A stretch of DNA of 64,000 nt from Phycisphaerae bacterium (GCA_030432595.1 JAUIGU010000009.1:61189-125188); one strand, 5' to 3'. Numbered from the stretch's first letter, positions 1 through 10,596 are shown. A program made the numbers and translations. The notes: generated from the letters alone by a model not told the origin.

Positions 1-1
1 T

Positions 2-364
2 GCGTTCTCGGCGCTGGACGTGTCGGGCCTGACGCCGGACTTAAACGTCGTCGTGAACTACGGCCCGCAGCAGGCAGTGCTGCAAGTCGTGGCCGCGGCG
101 ATCGCCGGTGATTACGACGGCGACGGCCTCGTCGCCCAGGGCGACCTGGACCTCGTGCTCCTGAACTGGGGTGTCGATACGGCCGCCGGCGGCGTGCCGG
201 CCGGTTGGGTGACGAACCTGCCGACGGGTCTGGTTGATCAGGCGGAGCTCGATGAGGTGCTGGTGAACTGGGGCGGCAGCGCGGCGCCCTCGGGTCAAGC
301 GGTGCCCGAGCCGGCGGTCTTCAGCGTGATCGCCGGCGGGTGCTTCGTGTTGTTGCGTCGTTGA
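2..364 (+). CDS. C-terminal end of a secreted dockerin-like / PEP-CTERM protein (5' partial)
   Basis: The reading frame is open from the window edge, so the start lies upstream. The first residues (FSALDVSGLTPDLNVVVNYG) resemble the beta-rich module that precedes the dockerin-like region in the proteins at 16,243 and 28,359. It continues into two calcium-loop-like repeats, GDYDGDGLVAQGDLDLVLLNWG and then a degenerate VDQAELDEVLVNWG, and ends in VPEPAVFSV, a hydrophobic stretch and LLRR. This is the usual end of a Phycisphaerae surface protein sorted by a PEP-CTERM/exosortase-like route (family knowledge). The N-terminal function cannot be seen. Confidence 0.8.
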   Translation, partial: AFSALDVSGLTPDLNVVVNYGPQQAVLQVVAAAIAGDYDGDGLVAQGDLDLVLLNWGVDTAAGGVPAGWVTNLPTGLVDQAELDEVLVNWGGSAAPSGQAVPEPAVFSVIAGGCFVLLRR

Positions 365-407
365 ACGCAAGCGAACATCGTGGGTCACACGCGGCGAGGG
401 GACTTCG

Positions 408-2474
408 TTACAAAGGCGGGCGCAAGCCCTCGTGCCGGATAATCCACCCCGCCTTGGGGAACCCCGGCGCGTTGCGGTTCGGAGCGCCTTCCCATCCCCA
501 GGCCATCAACGCGACCGCCGCGAGCAACCCGCCGTTGCCCGGCAGATAGACCGGCAGGCTCGGCCGCTGGTAGTTGTGACCGTTTGCGCCGTAGGTGTTC
601 TTCACCGAATCGATGAACAAAGCGTCGACCGCGAGGTCGGGCCGCTCGGCCCGCGCGGCCGCCATCGCGAGCATCGGGAAGTCCCAGCCCCAGCAGCGGT
701 CGAACTGCCAGTTGTTCATCACCGCCTCGACGGTCGCGCGGTGGACCACGGGATCGACGCCGTCGCCCGGCAGCACGCCGCGCAGCCCGACGATCGCGGG
801 GTGCTCCCAGTTCCACTGCGTGTAAGTGTCGTGCAGCCCTTCGTGGAACAAATACCTGCCATCTTGTTGCGGCGGCGGCGCGAGGTTCGCGCGGATGTCG
901 TCCCATGTCGATTCGCGCGGCTGACCCAGCCTTTCGCGCCACGCGTTGGCGACCCGGAGCCCGAACCGCCAGTACGTCAGCTCGAACGCCGGGTTGCGCG
1001 ACGTCAGCGGGTCATTGTTTTCCTGCACGGCTTTGAAGGGCGGCGTGATCGTGTAGCCGTCCGCGGTCGGGGTGACGTAGTCCGCCATGAAACGGGCGGT
1101 CAGTTCGACCACCGCGCCCCAGTGTTCCAGGGTGGCGCGGGTCGGGCGCTCGCGGTAACACAGCTCCGCGAAGTAGATCGGGTGCGGTTGTTGCCACAGC
1201 AGCAGCGGCGCGACCGGCGACGGCGAATCGATCCCCTCGGGACCGACCATCTTCGGCCAGCGCACGCCGGCGTAGCCCTGCCGCTCCGCGATCTCTCGCG
1301 CCCTTGGCATGATGTCGTGGTACCAGCCGAGACTTTTTTCGAGCAGCGGCAGCCGGCCCCACAGCGCGAAGTGCACACCGTGCCACCAGTGCATCTCGAG
1401 GTGGAACTTGCCGTACCACGTGTTGCACGTCAGCCCGCTCTCCTGCGGCGGGATCGCGCCTGCGCAGTTCACCCGCATCAGGTACTGCGACAGCACGACA
1501 CGCCGTTCGAGTTCGCCCGCCCGAGGATCAGTGCACTCGGAAAAATCGATCGCCGCGCCACTGTTCCAATAGGCCTCCCAGGTGCGAGCGCTCGATCGCT
1601 CGACTTCCGAAACCGACGGAACATCGAGCGAAACATGGGCCGGCACAAAACCCACCGACAATTCGAGCGTGTCGTTTCCGCTCGTCAGCGCGAACGCGTG
1701 CCCGCCGGTCTGACTCAGCGCGGCGGGCTCGTTCCAACCCAGTCGCACGCGGTACGCGGTTTCGTCGAGCGTCCGGTCAAGCGTGGCACGCTGCGGTCCG
1801 TCCGGTCTCAGCCTGGTCTGGTGAGCGTCGGGGCGTGACCAGTCTGCGGCGTTCATCTCCGGCGAGCCGTACGGAAACGAAAGCGTTACGGCGAGTCGAT
1901 CCTTGCGCAGCAGCGAAGAGTCGACCCGTACCGCGAGCACGTCTTCGTCACCGGCACAACACGTTTGCACCCGGACCGGCACGCCCTCAAACCGGAAACA
2001 ACTGGTCAGCATGCCCGTCCAGAGGTCGAGCTCCTGGACGATGTCGGTGAGGTCTGCGAGCTGCGCGTCGTTTCCATCCTGCCGCTTCAACGACAACGCC
2101 AGCCGGCCCAGGTGCAGGCGGTGCGGGTTGTGTCGCAGCCAGTCGAACGCGGCCTCCTGCCCGTCGCGGTCGGTCAGGTAAGGCACGGGCCGACCGTCGG
2201 TGTCGTAGTCTTTGAAGCGGATCGTGGTCGGGTCGACGCCATCGCCGGGCGGCGTGGTGTGCCAGCCCCACTGCGACAGCGTGCACAGCGGCGTACGCGC
2301 GGCGTACGCCTCGGGGAACGTCTGCAACCCCGTCACGTCGGCGGTGAACGCAAACTCGCCGTTGCCGACCGTGAGCGGGTGCGCAACGTCCGCCTCGTGA
2401 AACACCACGCGGTGACGATCCACCACGGCGCGGCGGTCGATACGGCCCGGCGGGGTTGGGTTGACGCAATTCAT
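408..2474 (-). CDS. Putative six-hairpin (alpha/alpha)6 glycoside hydrolase
   Basis: About 688 residues starting at MNCVNPTPPG; the ORF stays open upstream, but that part is Arg-rich, lies in the divergent promoter region and does not look like protein. The N-terminal half is beta-rich (HPLTVGNGEFAF near residue 30). The second half has the Trp/His-rich helices typical of six-hairpin glycosidases, such as NTWYGKFHLEMHWWHGVHFA and a late CWGWDFPMLAMAAAR segment. No signal peptide is evident, so it may act in the cytoplasm on imported oligosaccharides. It is divergent from the PL4/PL1 pair, which fits a pectin-related role. The exact GH family is uncertain (GH65/GH95-like clan is the closest I can suggest). 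Confidence 0.7.
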   Translation of the reverse strand: MNCVNPTPPGRIDRRAVVDRHRVVFHEADVAHPLTVGNGEFAFTADVTGLQTFPEAYAARTPLCTLSQWGWHTTPPGDGVDPTTIRFKDYDTDGRPVPYLTDRDGQEAAFDWLRHNPHRLHLGRLALSLKRQDGNDAQLADLTDIVQELDLWTGMLTSCFRFEGVPVRVQTCCAGDEDVLAVRVDSSLLRKDRLAVTLSFPYGSPEMNAADWSRPDAHQTRLRPDGPQRATLDRTLDETAYRVRLGWNEPAALSQTGGHAFALTSGNDTLELSVGFVPAHVSLDVPSVSEVERSSARTWEAYWNSGAAIDFSECTDPRAGELERRVVLSQYLMRVNCAGAIPPQESGLTCNTWYGKFHLEMHWWHGVHFALWGRLPLLEKSLGWYHDIMPRAREIAERQGYAGVRWPKMVGPEGIDSPSPVAPLLLWQQPHPIYFAELCYRERPTRATLEHWGAVVELTARFMADYVTPTADGYTITPPFKAVQENNDPLTSRNPAFELTYWRFGLRVANAWRERLGQPRESTWDDIRANLAPPPQQDGRYLFHEGLHDTYTQWNWEHPAIVGLRGVLPGDGVDPVVHRATVEAVMNNWQFDRCWGWDFPMLAMAAARAERPDLAVDALFIDSVKNTYGANGHNYQRPSLPVYLPGNGGLLAAVALMAWGWEGAPNRNAPGFPKAGWIIRHEGLRPPL

Positions 2475-2623
2475 TCGTCGCCGTTCGTGCTGATGGGCTG
2501 AAAACAGCTGGGAAACCTGGTCCGGAGGATACCGCGGCGAACCGTCGTTTGTTACGCTGGTTTCGTCTTGTTTTCCTGCCCGTATAGGCCCTCTGCCCCG
2601 TTGGTTCCTGGGAGCGTCACGCC
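2475..2623. promoter_or_regulatory. Divergent promoter region between glycosidase and PL4 lyase
   Basis: This 149-base gap separates two divergently transcribed carbohydrate genes, so it must hold promoters for both. I see no clear operator palindrome. A GGGAG stretch shortly before the ATG at 2,624 may be the ribosome binding site of the lyase gene. Confidence 0.4.
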
Positions 2624-4513
2624 ATGACATCCGCGATGTGCCGAGCGTGTTGTGTGGGTCTGATGCTGCTGAGCATGTTGGCCATGGCCGGGCGGGCATC
2701 GGCGCAGAACGCGGTGTTGCCGGTCGAGGTGGTGGAGCGGGGCGGCTTCATCGACATCGACAACGGCCTGGTGCGTTTCACGCTGGACGTCGAACGCGGG
2801 CGGCTGACCTCGATGCGGCTGGGCGAACGCGAGCTGTTCGGCGAACACGGGTTTGCGGCGATCCAGTTCTACGGTCAGGGCAACGACAATCTCTCGCGTC
2901 TGGCCGACCCGCCGGTGGCGTTCCGCCAGCGCACGCGCGACGTCGTCGACATCGCGTGTCGTCGTTGGCGCAATGGCTTCCTGGTCGAGATGCACTATGT
3001 GGTCAAGGCGGGCGAGCCGGGGTTTTACAACTACATCGTCATCCACCACGACCCGGCGGTGAACCCCGGCGATGTCTACCTCGAGCAGGTCAACCTGCTC
3101 GTGCGTGCCGACCCCGAAATCTTCGACTACGCGACAATCGGCGAGGAGAAGTCGGGTCACCTTCCGTCTCCGCAGCGGATGCGCGACGCCGAGCAGATCA
3201 TGGACGCGACGTATCGTCTCGAAGACGGCACCGTCGATGCCAAGTACGACTGGACGCTGGAAGAAGACGGCCCACGGGTCTTCGGGCTCATTGGGGACGA
3301 GGTCGGGCTGTTCATCGTCAAGGACAGCGGCGAGTCGCTGAACGCCGCCCCGATTGCTCGGGAGCTGACGGTACACGCGACGACGCTGACCCCCGTGCTG
3401 CTCCGGCACTTCACTGCGGCACATTACGGCCGGGGGAAGATTCATCTCGGCGACGCGGACGAAGGCTGGTCGAAGATCGCCGGGCCGTGGTTTGTCTACG
3501 CCAACGAAGGCGAATCGAAGGAGCAGATGTGGTCGGACGCGGTGGCTCGTGCGGAGCGGGCGGCGGATGAGTGGCCGTACCCATGGCTCGAGCACCCGCT
3601 CTACGCGCGGGAGCGCGGCACGGTGTCGGGCACGCTCGAACTCACCGACGGGTCGTCGCCCCAAGACGCGATGGTGCTGATCGGCCCGCCGCCCAGCGCG
3701 TTGGAACCGAACTGGCGTCAATCAGGCCGTGGCTATTTCTTCTGGTCCCGTGCGGACGCCGATGGCTCGTTTGAGATCAACAAGGTCCGTCCGGGGCGCT
3801 ACCACCTGTGGGTCGTCCAGGACGGCAAGTTCGGCGACCACCACCACGACGCGGACGTCGTCGTCGAAGCCAACCAGAACACAGATGTGGGCACGGTGGC
3901 CTGGACGCCCGACGTGCGCGGCGAGGTGCTCTGGCAGATCGGCACGCCCGACCGCACGGCCGGCGAGTTCAAACACGGCGACGACTACCGGCACTGGGGT
4001 TTGTGGCTGAAGTATCCCGACGATTTCCCCGACGACGTTGACTTTGTCGTGGGGACTTCCAACGAACGTGAAGACTGGAACTATGTCCAGCCCGCCGTCG
4101 CGTCGGAAGAAGGCACATGGCGTTTGCCGGTCTGGACCGTGCGGTTCGAACTCGACGAGCCGGCGACCGGGACGGCCTACCTGCGGATGGGCGTCGCCGC
4201 GGTCTCGGCCCACGCGCAAGCGTCCGACGGCGGGCCGCGCTGGGCGGGCGTGGCCGTCGCACTCAACGGCGAGCCGCTGCAAACCTTCCGCTTCCCGCAC
4301 GACAGCGGCGTGACCCGCAGTGCGCACCGGGGGAACTACCACGAGGTGTTGTTGCCGATCGACGCCGACGAGTTGCGCGTGGGCGAGAACGTGCTCGCCC
4401 TCCAACTGGCGTCCAACCCGCCGGACCGGATCGACAAAAACTTCCCGTACTGCTCGATCGCGTACGACGCGCTGCGGTTCGAGCTGGATCGTGCGATTTC
4501 AGTCCCGGAATGA
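2624..4513 (+). CDS. Secreted rhamnogalacturonan lyase, PL4 family
   Basis: A 629-residue secreted protein with a signal peptide at residues 1-27 (cleavage after GRASA). The layout matches PL4: a beta-sandwich catalytic domain from about 30 to 320 (VRFTLDVERGRLTSMRL, GFYNYIVIHHD), a short fibronectin-III-like domain from about 333 (GTVSGTLELTDG to VRPGRYHLWV), and a carbohydrate-binding-like domain opened by the family motif WQIGTPDRTAGEF near residue 436. PL4 enzymes cleave the rhamnose-galacturonate backbone of rhamnogalacturonan I by beta-elimination (family knowledge). The stop codon overlaps the start of the next gene (ATGA), so the two are translationally coupled. L-rhamnose mutarotase is encoded just downstream on the other strand, which supports the substrate. 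Confidence 0.88.
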   Translation: MTSAMCRACCVGLMLLSMLAMAGRASAQNAVLPVEVVERGGFIDIDNGLVRFTLDVERGRLTSMRLGERELFGEHGFAAIQFYGQGNDNLSRLADPPVAFRQRTRDVVDIACRRWRNGFLVEMHYVVKAGEPGFYNYIVIHHDPAVNPGDVYLEQVNLLVRADPEIFDYATIGEEKSGHLPSPQRMRDAEQIMDATYRLEDGTVDAKYDWTLEEDGPRVFGLIGDEVGLFIVKDSGESLNAAPIARELTVHATTLTPVLLRHFTAAHYGRGKIHLGDADEGWSKIAGPWFVYANEGESKEQMWSDAVARAERAADEWPYPWLEHPLYARERGTVSGTLELTDGSSPQDAMVLIGPPPSALEPNWRQSGRGYFFWSRADADGSFEINKVRPGRYHLWVVQDGKFGDHHHDADVVVEANQNTDVGTVAWTPDVRGEVLWQIGTPDRTAGEFKHGDDYRHWGLWLKYPDDFPDDVDFVVGTSNEREDWNYVQPAVASEEGTWRLPVWTVRFELDEPATGTAYLRMGVAAVSAHAQASDGGPRWAGVAVALNGEPLQTFRFPHDSGVTRSAHRGNYHEVLLPIDADELRVGENVLALQLASNPPDRIDKNFPYCSIAYDALRFELDRAISVPE

Positions 4514-5901
4514 TCATGATGAGAGTCAAAGTTCGACCCGCGTGTGTGTGGGTGCTCGTGTTCCTGGTCTTGGGGGTGGTCGGCTGCGCTCAACGCGGGG
4601 ACCACATCTCCGGAGAACCTGGACCGATCCGCGCGTTTCCGGGTGCCGAGGGGTTCGGCGCGTTTGCCGTCGGCGGGCGCAGCGGCGATGTCTACGAAGT
4701 CACGAACCTGAACGACGACGGCCCGGGGTCGCTTCGGGACGGATTGTCTCAGGGCCACCGCACGGTGGTCTTCCGCGTCTCCGGCACGATCGAACTCGAG
4801 TCCCGGCTCACGCTGAACCAACCCTACGTCACCATCGCCGGAGAAACCGCCCCGGGCGACGGGGTCTGCCTGCGCGGCAAGGAGTTGATGATCGCCGACA
4901 CCGAGCACGTCATCGTGCGCTTCCTTCGCTTCCGTCCCGGCGACGAGCTCGGCGAAGAACACGACGCGCTCACGGTCTGGAACAGCGCGAACGTCATCGT
5001 CGATCACTGCTCGATGAGTTGGAGCACGGACTCGCTGAACGACGTGGTCAAGAAGAGCGGGAACGTGACGATCAGCTGGTGCCTGCTTGCCGAGCCGCTG
5101 CACCGGTCGGTCCACGAGAAGGGCGGGCACGGGTACGCGACCGGGTGGGACGGCCGGGTCACCGGCGGCGGCAGCTTCCACCACAACCTGATCGCCCACG
5201 CGTACAGCCGGGCGCCGCGGATCGGATACCACCACGAAGGTCGTGGGATGAACGAGTGTGTCAACAACGTGATTTACAACAGCGGTCCGGCTTACGGCGC
5301 CGAGGGCGGCGACCTGAACTACCTGGGCAACTTCTACCGGGCCGGGCCGTCCGGCCTGCGCGAGGACGGCGAGTTGTTCCAACTCTGGGCCGAGGACACC
5401 CGCATGTTCATTGCGGGGAACGTCTTCGAGGGAAACCAGGCCGTATCGACGAACAACGCGCTGGGCGTCGTGTTTCGGCGCGGCGCCACTGCAGAAACCT
5501 CGACGCGCGACCCGGAGGTGCTCGAACGCTGCCTGGTTGAAAACCCTTTTGCGATGAGCGGGATGCAATCCGAGCCGGCGGAGGCCGCGTACGACACCGT
5601 GTTGGCCGGCGCGGGGGCGACGCTGCCGCGGCGTGATTCGGTGGACCAACGCGTCTTGGACGATGTCATCAACCGGACCGGTGGGTTGATCGATTCGCAA
5701 CGCGAGGTGGGCGGTTGGCCCGACTTGACGTCCGTACCCGCACCGCCCGACCGCGACCACGACGGCATGCCCGACGCGTGGGAGCAACAACACGGCTTAA
5801 ACCCTGACGACACGAGCGACGGTCGCCGATCCGTCCAACCCGATGGATACACAAACCTCGAGCGTTATCTCCACCACCTCGCGGAAGCCGCACCGCGGTG
5901 A
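4510..5901 (+). CDS. Pectate-lyase-like lipoprotein (PL1-type right-handed beta-helix)
   Basis: 463 residues. The start is taken at the ATG overlapping the PL4 stop; ATGs two and three codons later are possible. The N-terminus is a lipoprotein signal (VLVFLVLGVVGC, lipid-attached Cys26), so the enzyme is membrane-anchored. The body has pectate-lyase features: AFPGAEGFGAFAVGGRSGDV at the start, the NVIVDHCSMSWSTD strand, and HHNLIAHAYSRAPRIGYHHE, with an RxPR element like the catalytic Arg region of PL1. Near residue 414 there is a calcium-binding DRDHDGMPDAWEQQHGLNPD motif, common at the end of this family. Likely works with the PL4 lyase on pectic backbone. Confidence 0.85.
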   Translation: MIMMRVKVRPACVWVLVFLVLGVVGCAQRGDHISGEPGPIRAFPGAEGFGAFAVGGRSGDVYEVTNLNDDGPGSLRDGLSQGHRTVVFRVSGTIELESRLTLNQPYVTIAGETAPGDGVCLRGKELMIADTEHVIVRFLRFRPGDELGEEHDALTVWNSANVIVDHCSMSWSTDSLNDVVKKSGNVTISWCLLAEPLHRSVHEKGGHGYATGWDGRVTGGGSFHHNLIAHAYSRAPRIGYHHEGRGMNECVNNVIYNSGPAYGAEGGDLNYLGNFYRAGPSGLREDGELFQLWAEDTRMFIAGNVFEGNQAVSTNNALGVVFRRGATAETSTRDPEVLERCLVENPFAMSGMQSEPAEAAYDTVLAGAGATLPRRDSVDQRVLDDVINRTGGLIDSQREVGGWPDLTSVPAPPDRDHDGMPDAWEQQHGLNPDDTSDGRRSVQPDGYTNLERYLHHLAEAAPR

Positions 5902-5939
5902 GTCAACGCGACCGGTTCAAGCCGGCGTCAAAACAGCCG

Positions 5940-6254
5940 CTACTCCATCCGAAACACCTCGGTCAAGGGCTCGCACACCGGCTCGTGGTCGGGGTGGGTC
6001 TCCATCAGGTCGGCCATGTAGTCCCACCACTTCCGCACGACCGGGTGCGACTTGAGCGCGTCGGACGTGTGACTCTCGGTGAGTTTCTGCACGGCGAACA
6101 GCTTGCCGGACTCCGCGTCGAGGAAGATCGAGTAGTCGCTGATGCCGGCTTCCCGGAGCGCGGCGCTGAGGTCTGGCCAGATCTCGTCGTGGCGTTTCTT
6201 GTATTCGGCTTCACAGCCGGGCTTGAGCTGCATCGTCCAGGCGTTTCGGAGCAT
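5940..6254 (-). CDS. rhaM: L-rhamnose mutarotase
   Basis: 104 residues, the normal length for RhaM. Family features visible are the N-terminal LKPGCEAEYKKRHDEIWPDL segment, AGISDYSIFLD, LFAVQKL and the C-terminal VVRKWWDYMADLM region with paired Trp. RhaM interconverts the alpha and beta anomers of L-rhamnose so that rhamnose released from polysaccharide can enter catabolism. It lies 50 bases downstream of the AraC-type regulator and probably shares its transcript. It converges on the pectate-lyase gene with a gap of 38 bases. Confidence 0.93.
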   Translation of the reverse strand: MLRNAWTMQLKPGCEAEYKKRHDEIWPDLSAALREAGISDYSIFLDAESGKLFAVQKLTESHTSDALKSHPVVRKWWDYMADLMETHPDHEPVCEPLTEVFRME

Positions 6255-6304
6255 GCGAGGTTCCTTTACGGATAGACCCGTGTCGTCGTTGGGTTTCCTT
6301 GAGA

Positions 6305-7156
6305 TCAGGCGTTCGCGGCGACGTCGGAGTCGTGTCGGGATCGGTACGCGTTGGGGGAGGTGTCGTAGATGCGGCGGAAGGCGGTGCAGAACGCGGAGGG
6401 CTGCGGGTAGCCGACTTCCTTACCGATGGATTCGACGGTCCGGCTGGTGGTGCAGAGCAGGGCCGCGGCGCGCCGCATGCGCAGGCGCGTAACCTGGGCG
6501 ACGGGCGAGTGGCCGAGCTGTTTCTGGCACGCCAGGCGCAGGGCTTCGCGGCTCATGCCGGAGTGTTCGGCGAGTTCGCCGAGCGTCCAGGGGTGCGCGA
6601 GGCGCGCGTCGATGTTCTCCCAGAGGCCGCCAAGCGCCGGCTCGGGGGTGAGCGAGCCGGTGATGCGGACGACCGCGGTCTGGACGAGTTCGACCCAGCG
6701 GTCCATCACGGCGGACTGCGCCGGGCCGACCGACTCGCGGTAGAGCCCGAGGACGGCCGTGGCCAGCGGCCAGGTGTCGGCGTCGACGACGCGGCAGCCC
6801 TCGGCGTTGACGACGGTGGGGCGGCCGGGCTTGGGTTCGTAGTACACCCAGGCGAACTGCCAGCGCTGGTTCGGCGCGGGATGGAACGCCATCGGGCGTT
6901 CGGGCGGGCTGAGGTAGGCCTGGCCGGTTTCGCAAGGGCATTCTTCGCCGTCGATCCAGACGACGCCGCGCCCGCCGGTGGTGACCAACACGTGGCCGTG
7001 CCGGGGCTGCGGGCGCTGCATGCGGTAGCCGCGACCGGCGTCGGTCAGGCCGGCGAACGGGATGCCGTAGGTCTTCATCGCCGGGCAACTGGCCCACACG
7101 ACGCGCTCGGGCGAGTCGCGTCCGATGATGTGCATTTCACGAAACGGCGTGGCCAT
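6305..7156 (-). CDS. AraC-family transcriptional regulator
   Basis: 283 residues. The N-terminal part is a cupin-like sugar-sensing domain (HVLVTTGGRGVVWIDGEECP, YLSPPERPMAFHP). The C-terminal 100 residues form the two-helix-turn-helix AraC domain, with LGELAEHSGMSREALRLACQ as the first HTH and the typical ending VGYPQPSAFCTAFRRIYDTSPNAYR. The start is the first ATG of the frame; an ATG seven codons in (MHIIGRDS) is an alternative. It lies between the GH51/SSS/GH43 operon and rhaM on the same strand, so it probably controls arabinose- or rhamnose-related genes. The inducer is unknown. Confidence 0.9.
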   Translation of the reverse strand: MATPFREMHIIGRDSPERVVWASCPAMKTYGIPFAGLTDAGRGYRMQRPQPRHGHVLVTTGGRGVVWIDGEECPCETGQAYLSPPERPMAFHPAPNQRWQFAWVYYEPKPGRPTVVNAEGCRVVDADTWPLATAVLGLYRESVGPAQSAVMDRWVELVQTAVVRITGSLTPEPALGGLWENIDARLAHPWTLGELAEHSGMSREALRLACQKQLGHSPVAQVTRLRMRRAAALLCTTSRTVESIGKEVGYPQPSAFCTAFRRIYDTSPNAYRSRHDSDVAANA

Positions 7157-7267
7157 GCCGGTCGTCCCGAGGTGGCAGAATACCCGGTCCAGAAGCGTGA
7201 TAATCTACACGGCCACGCCGCCGGCATCAAGACAAATGGGATTTTGCACTATACGCGAGGGACGGCC

Positions 7268-8779
7268 TCAGCCGGTGGTAACGGCGACCGTCGCGACGCT
7301 GTGGGCCGGCAACGTGACCGTCAAGCCCGACCCCTCGACCGACACATCCTGGAGTTCGCGTGGCGTTACGACTCCGGGGTCCTCGAAGGTGTTCCTGGCC
7401 TGAATCGAGTCGCCGGAAAGGATGCGCCCGGCGGCCGACTTGGGCGTGGCGCCGTTGAACGCGCAGGTCACGCGGAGGTCGTCTTCGTGGTGCAGGTTGC
7501 ACAGCGAAACATGGATCGTGCCGTCCGCCGCCCGGCTGGCCGAACCGTTGAGCTGGTCGAGGTCGGCGGGCCCTTGTGTGTAGTGCGGCGACGTCACCGT
7601 TGTCGGGAGGAACGCGGCGTCCTGGTGCGGCTTGTACATCTCGAGCACGTGGTACGTCGGCGTGAGGATCATGCGCGGGCCGTCGGTGAGGATCGGTGCC
7701 TGCAGGACGTTCACGAGTTGCGCGAGGTTGCAGACCTGCACGCGCTGCGCGTGCTTGTGGAAGATGTTGAGCGTGAGGCCGGCCACGAGCGCGTCACGCA
7801 CCGTGTTCTGCTGGTAGAGAAAGCCGGGGTTGGTGTCGGGCTCGACGTCGAACCACGTGCCCCACTCGTCGACGATCAGGCCGATGCGTCGGTCGGGGTC
7901 GAACTCGTCCATGACCGCGCTGTGCCGGCTGACGATGTCGTCCATCTCCGTAGCCCGGCGGAGCGTGTCGAAGTAGAGGTCCACGCCGAAGTCGGTGGCC
8001 GAGCCTTTGTCGTTCCAGTTCGTGGTGTAATAGTGGAGTGAAAGGCCGTGCATGCGACGCCCGACCTTGTCCATCATGACGCGGGTCCAGCGCTCGTCCC
8101 GGCCGTTTGCGCCGCAGGCGACCTTGTAGATCCGGTTGCCGCCGTAGTTCCGGCAGAACTCGGCGTATTGGCGGTACTGGTCCGCGTAGAACTCGGGATG
8201 CATGCCGCCGCCGCAGCCCCAGTTCTCGTTGCCTACGCCGTAGAACTTGACCTTCCAGGGCTCTTTCCGGCCGTTCGCGGCACGCTCGCGTGCCAGGTCG
8301 GAGTCGCCGTCGTAGGTCATGTACTGGATCCACTCCTGCATCTCCTGGACCGTGCCGCTGCCGACGTTGCCGGCGATGTAGGGCTCGCAGCGCCGGTCTT
8401 CCGGTCGGCCTTCGCTGAGCTGCTCGCAGAGGTCGAGGAACTCGTGCGTGCCGAACGCGTGGGTCTCGACCACGCCGCCCCAGAGCGAGTTGACGGTGCG
8501 CGGCCGCTGGTCGCGCGGGCCGATGCCGTCGCGCCAGTGGTACTCGTCGGCGTAGCACCCGCCGGGCCAGCGCAGGTTGGGGATGTCGAGCTTCTTGAGC
8601 GCTTCGACGACGTCGTTGCGGATGCCGCGTGTGTTGGGGATGTCGGAGTCTTCGCCGACCCACAGGCCTTCGTAGACGCATCGGCCGAGATGCTCGGCGA
8701 AGTGTCCGTAGAGGTGACGCGAAATCTGGAAGGTGTCCGGGGCGGCGGCGTCGACGGTGAGTTGGGCTTGGGCGGTCAT
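7268..8779 (-). CDS. Alpha-L-arabinofuranosidase, GH51
   Basis: 503 residues without a signal peptide, so intracellular, which is usual for GH51. The N-terminus carries [34 protein letters not shown] follows, and the catalytic pair is visible: acid/base Glu185 in [10 protein letters not shown] and nucleophile Glu305 in [12 protein letters not shown]51 enzymes remove terminal arabinofuranose from arabinan and arabinoxylan oligosaccharides. Its start overlaps the end of the SSS transporter gene by four bases (ATGA), so the two are coupled: the symporter would bring in the oligosaccharide or sugar and this enzyme would process it. Confidence 0.95.
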   Translation of the reverse strand: MTAQAQLTVDAAAPDTFQISRHLYGHFAEHLGRCVYEGLWVGEDSDIPNTRGIRNDVVEALKKLDIPNLRWPGGCYADEYHWRDGIGPRDQRPRTVNSLWGGVVETHAFGTHEFLDLCEQLSEGRPEDRRCEPYIAGNVGSGTVQEMQEWIQYMTYDGDSDLARERAANGRKEPWKVKFYGVGNENWGCGGGMHPEFYADQYRQYAEFCRNYGGNRIYKVACGANGRDERWTRVMMDKVGRRMHGLSLHYYTTNWNDKGSATDFGVDLYFDTLRRATEMDDIVSRHSAVMDEFDPDRRIGLIVDEWGTWFDVEPDTNPGFLYQQNTVRDALVAGLTLNIFHKHAQRVQVCNLAQLVNVLQAPILTDGPRMILTPTYHVLEMYKPHQDAAFLPTTVTSPHYTQGPADLDQLNGSASRAADGTIHVSLCNLHHEDDLRVTCAFNGATPKSAAGRILSGDSIQARNTFEDPGVVTPRELQDVSVEGSGLTVTLPAHSVATVAVTTG

Positions 8780-10551
8780 GGCGATGCGGGCGGGGAGGAG
8801 GAGGGAGCCGTAGAGACTTGGAAGGGTCCGCCCAACAGGCTACCCGCGTCGGGTTCAAAAAGCGCAGCGTGTGTCGTTTCCATGGAAACGTCACGCTCGG
8901 CTCCGGTCTCTCCCGCCGGGCCGCGCCCCAGGTACGCCAACGTCGCGTACAGCGCGACCACCGCGATGATCAGAACGATGCCGGCCGGCACCGCGGCGCG
9001 GGACCAGGTCATGTCCACCGCGTGCTCGGACATCTCGGGCATCGTGCGCTTCTGCGGGAACACGGTCTTGGTCAGCACCGTCATGAGCAGCAGCACGAAC
9101 ACGAAGTTCGCGAACGTGAAGTGCAGCCAGTGCAGGTCGAACGGGATCTGCTCCCGGCCCGGCTCGTAGACCACGAAGTACGACTGCAGCGCGACGCCCG
9201 GGATCAGCGACACCAGCGCCGCCCGGCCGGAGATGAACGGCAGGAAGATGCCCGCGAACGTCAGCGCGCCCATCGGTGTGCCGATCGCGGAGCCGACGAT
9301 CTTCATCGCCGCGAACAGGCCCTCGCCGAACAGCGAGATCAGCGGGGCGACCGCGATCGCCGCGACCATCAGCACAACGCCGACCACCTTGCTGGCGAAT
9401 ACCGTTTCGGCGTCGGTGGCGTCCTTGCGGATCGCGCCTTGCCACACGTCGAGGCCGAACAGCGTGGACGTCGAGTGCAGTGCACTGTTGAACGAGCTGA
9501 GGATCGCACCCAGCACGACCGCGGCAAAGAACCCCATCAGCCACTCGGGTAGCACGATCTTGACGAGCTGCGGGTACGCCGCGTCGGCCGGCTCGATGCC
9601 GGGGCCGAACCGGTGGAACGCGATGATCCCCGGCAACACGAGCACCAGCACGCCGACCAGCTTGAGCGCCGCGGCGAGCAAGATGCCTTTCTGCCCGTCC
9701 TTCATGCTCTTGGCGCCGAACGTGCGCTGCACGATGAACTGGCCCATGCACCAGTAGCCGACGTTGATCAGCAGCATGCCCGTGAACAGCGTCGAGAACG
9801 GCACGGCCGCGTCGTTGCTCGGGTCCGGCAGGGGCGAGAGCCGCTCGGGGTGCTCGGTGAAGATGGTCGCGATGCCCGTAAGGATGCTGCCGTCGCCCAG
9901 GTGCGCGAGCGCGAGCACGGGGATCAGCAGCCCGCCGGCGAGCAGCCCGACGCCATTGATCGTGTCGGACACCGCGACCGCCTTGAGCCCGCCGAGGATG
10001 GAGTACGCGCCGCCCAGCAGCCCGATCGAGATGCAGATCAGGTACATCGTGACCATCGACGGCGGCTCGCCGGGCTCGCTGAAGCCGAACGTCTCGCTGA
10101 GGTTGAAGAACGTGTCGAAGAACAGCGCGCCCGAGTACAGCACGAACGGCAGGATGCCCGTGATCGTCGTGAACAGCACCGCGGCCGACACGAGCGTGCG
10201 GACTTTCGGCCCGAAGCGCAGTTCGAGGTACTGCGGGATCGTCGCGATGCCGCGCCCGAGGTACCGCGGCAAAAAGAACCACGCCATCGCCACCATCGCG
10301 ACGACGGCCACCACTTCCCACGCCATGAGTGAAACGCCGTTGGCGTACGCGCCGCCGTTCATGCCGACGAGTTGCTCGGTGGAGATGTTGGTGAGGATCA
10401 GGGATCCGGCGATGACGACCCACGTCAGGCTCCGCCCCGCGAGGAAGTACCCCGTGCCGTGCGACAGGTCTTCCTTGCGTGTCTTCCACCACGAAACCAC
10501 CGCGACCAGGGCGGTGAACAGCACGAACGTGATCAGCGTGAAAGCATTCAT
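8776..10551 (-). CDS. Sodium/solute symporter, SSS family (sugar-type)
   Basis: 591 residues with about 13-14 membrane segments. The N-terminal [20 protein letters not shown] and [17 protein letters not shown] segments are typical of SglT-like members of the SSS family. A loop near the C-terminus lies before the last membrane helix, and the protein ends in a short Ser/Pro-rich tail. It probably co-transports a released sugar (arabinose or galactose are the best guesses from context) with sodium. It sits between GH43 (45-base gap) and GH51 (four-base overlap) in one operon. The region has no SusC/D pair, so this is the clearest importer for the system. Confidence 0.92.
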   Translation of the reverse strand: MNAFTLITFVLFTALVAVVSWWKTRKEDLSHGTGYFLAGRSLTWVVIAGSLILTNISTEQLVGMNGGAYANGVSLMAWEVVAVVAMVAMAWFFLPRYLGRGIATIPQYLELRFGPKVRTLVSAAVLFTTITGILPFVLYSGALFFDTFFNLSETFGFSEPGEPPSMVTMYLICISIGLLGGAYSILGGLKAVAVSDTINGVGLLAGGLLIPVLALAHLGDGSILTGIATIFTEHPERLSPLPDPSNDAAVPFSTLFTGMLLINVGYWCMGQFIVQRTFGAKSMKDGQKGILLAAALKLVGVLVLVLPGIIAFHRFGPGIEPADAAYPQLVKIVLPEWLMGFFAAVVLGAILSSFNSALHSTSTLFGLDVWQGAIRKDATDAETVFASKVVGVVLMVAAIAVAPLISLFGEGLFAAMKIVGSAIGTPMGALTFAGIFLPFISGRAALVSLIPGVALQSYFVVYEPGREQIPFDLHWLHFTFANFVFVLLLMTVLTKTVFPQKRTMPEMSEHAVDMTWSRAAVPAGIVLIIAVVALYATLAYLGRGPAGETGAERDVSMETTHAALFEPDAGSLLGGPFQVSTAPSSSPPASP

Positions 10552-10596
10552 CGAGTTCTCGAATGGAGGCGTACGTCGGAGATGTGGCGGCCGGAC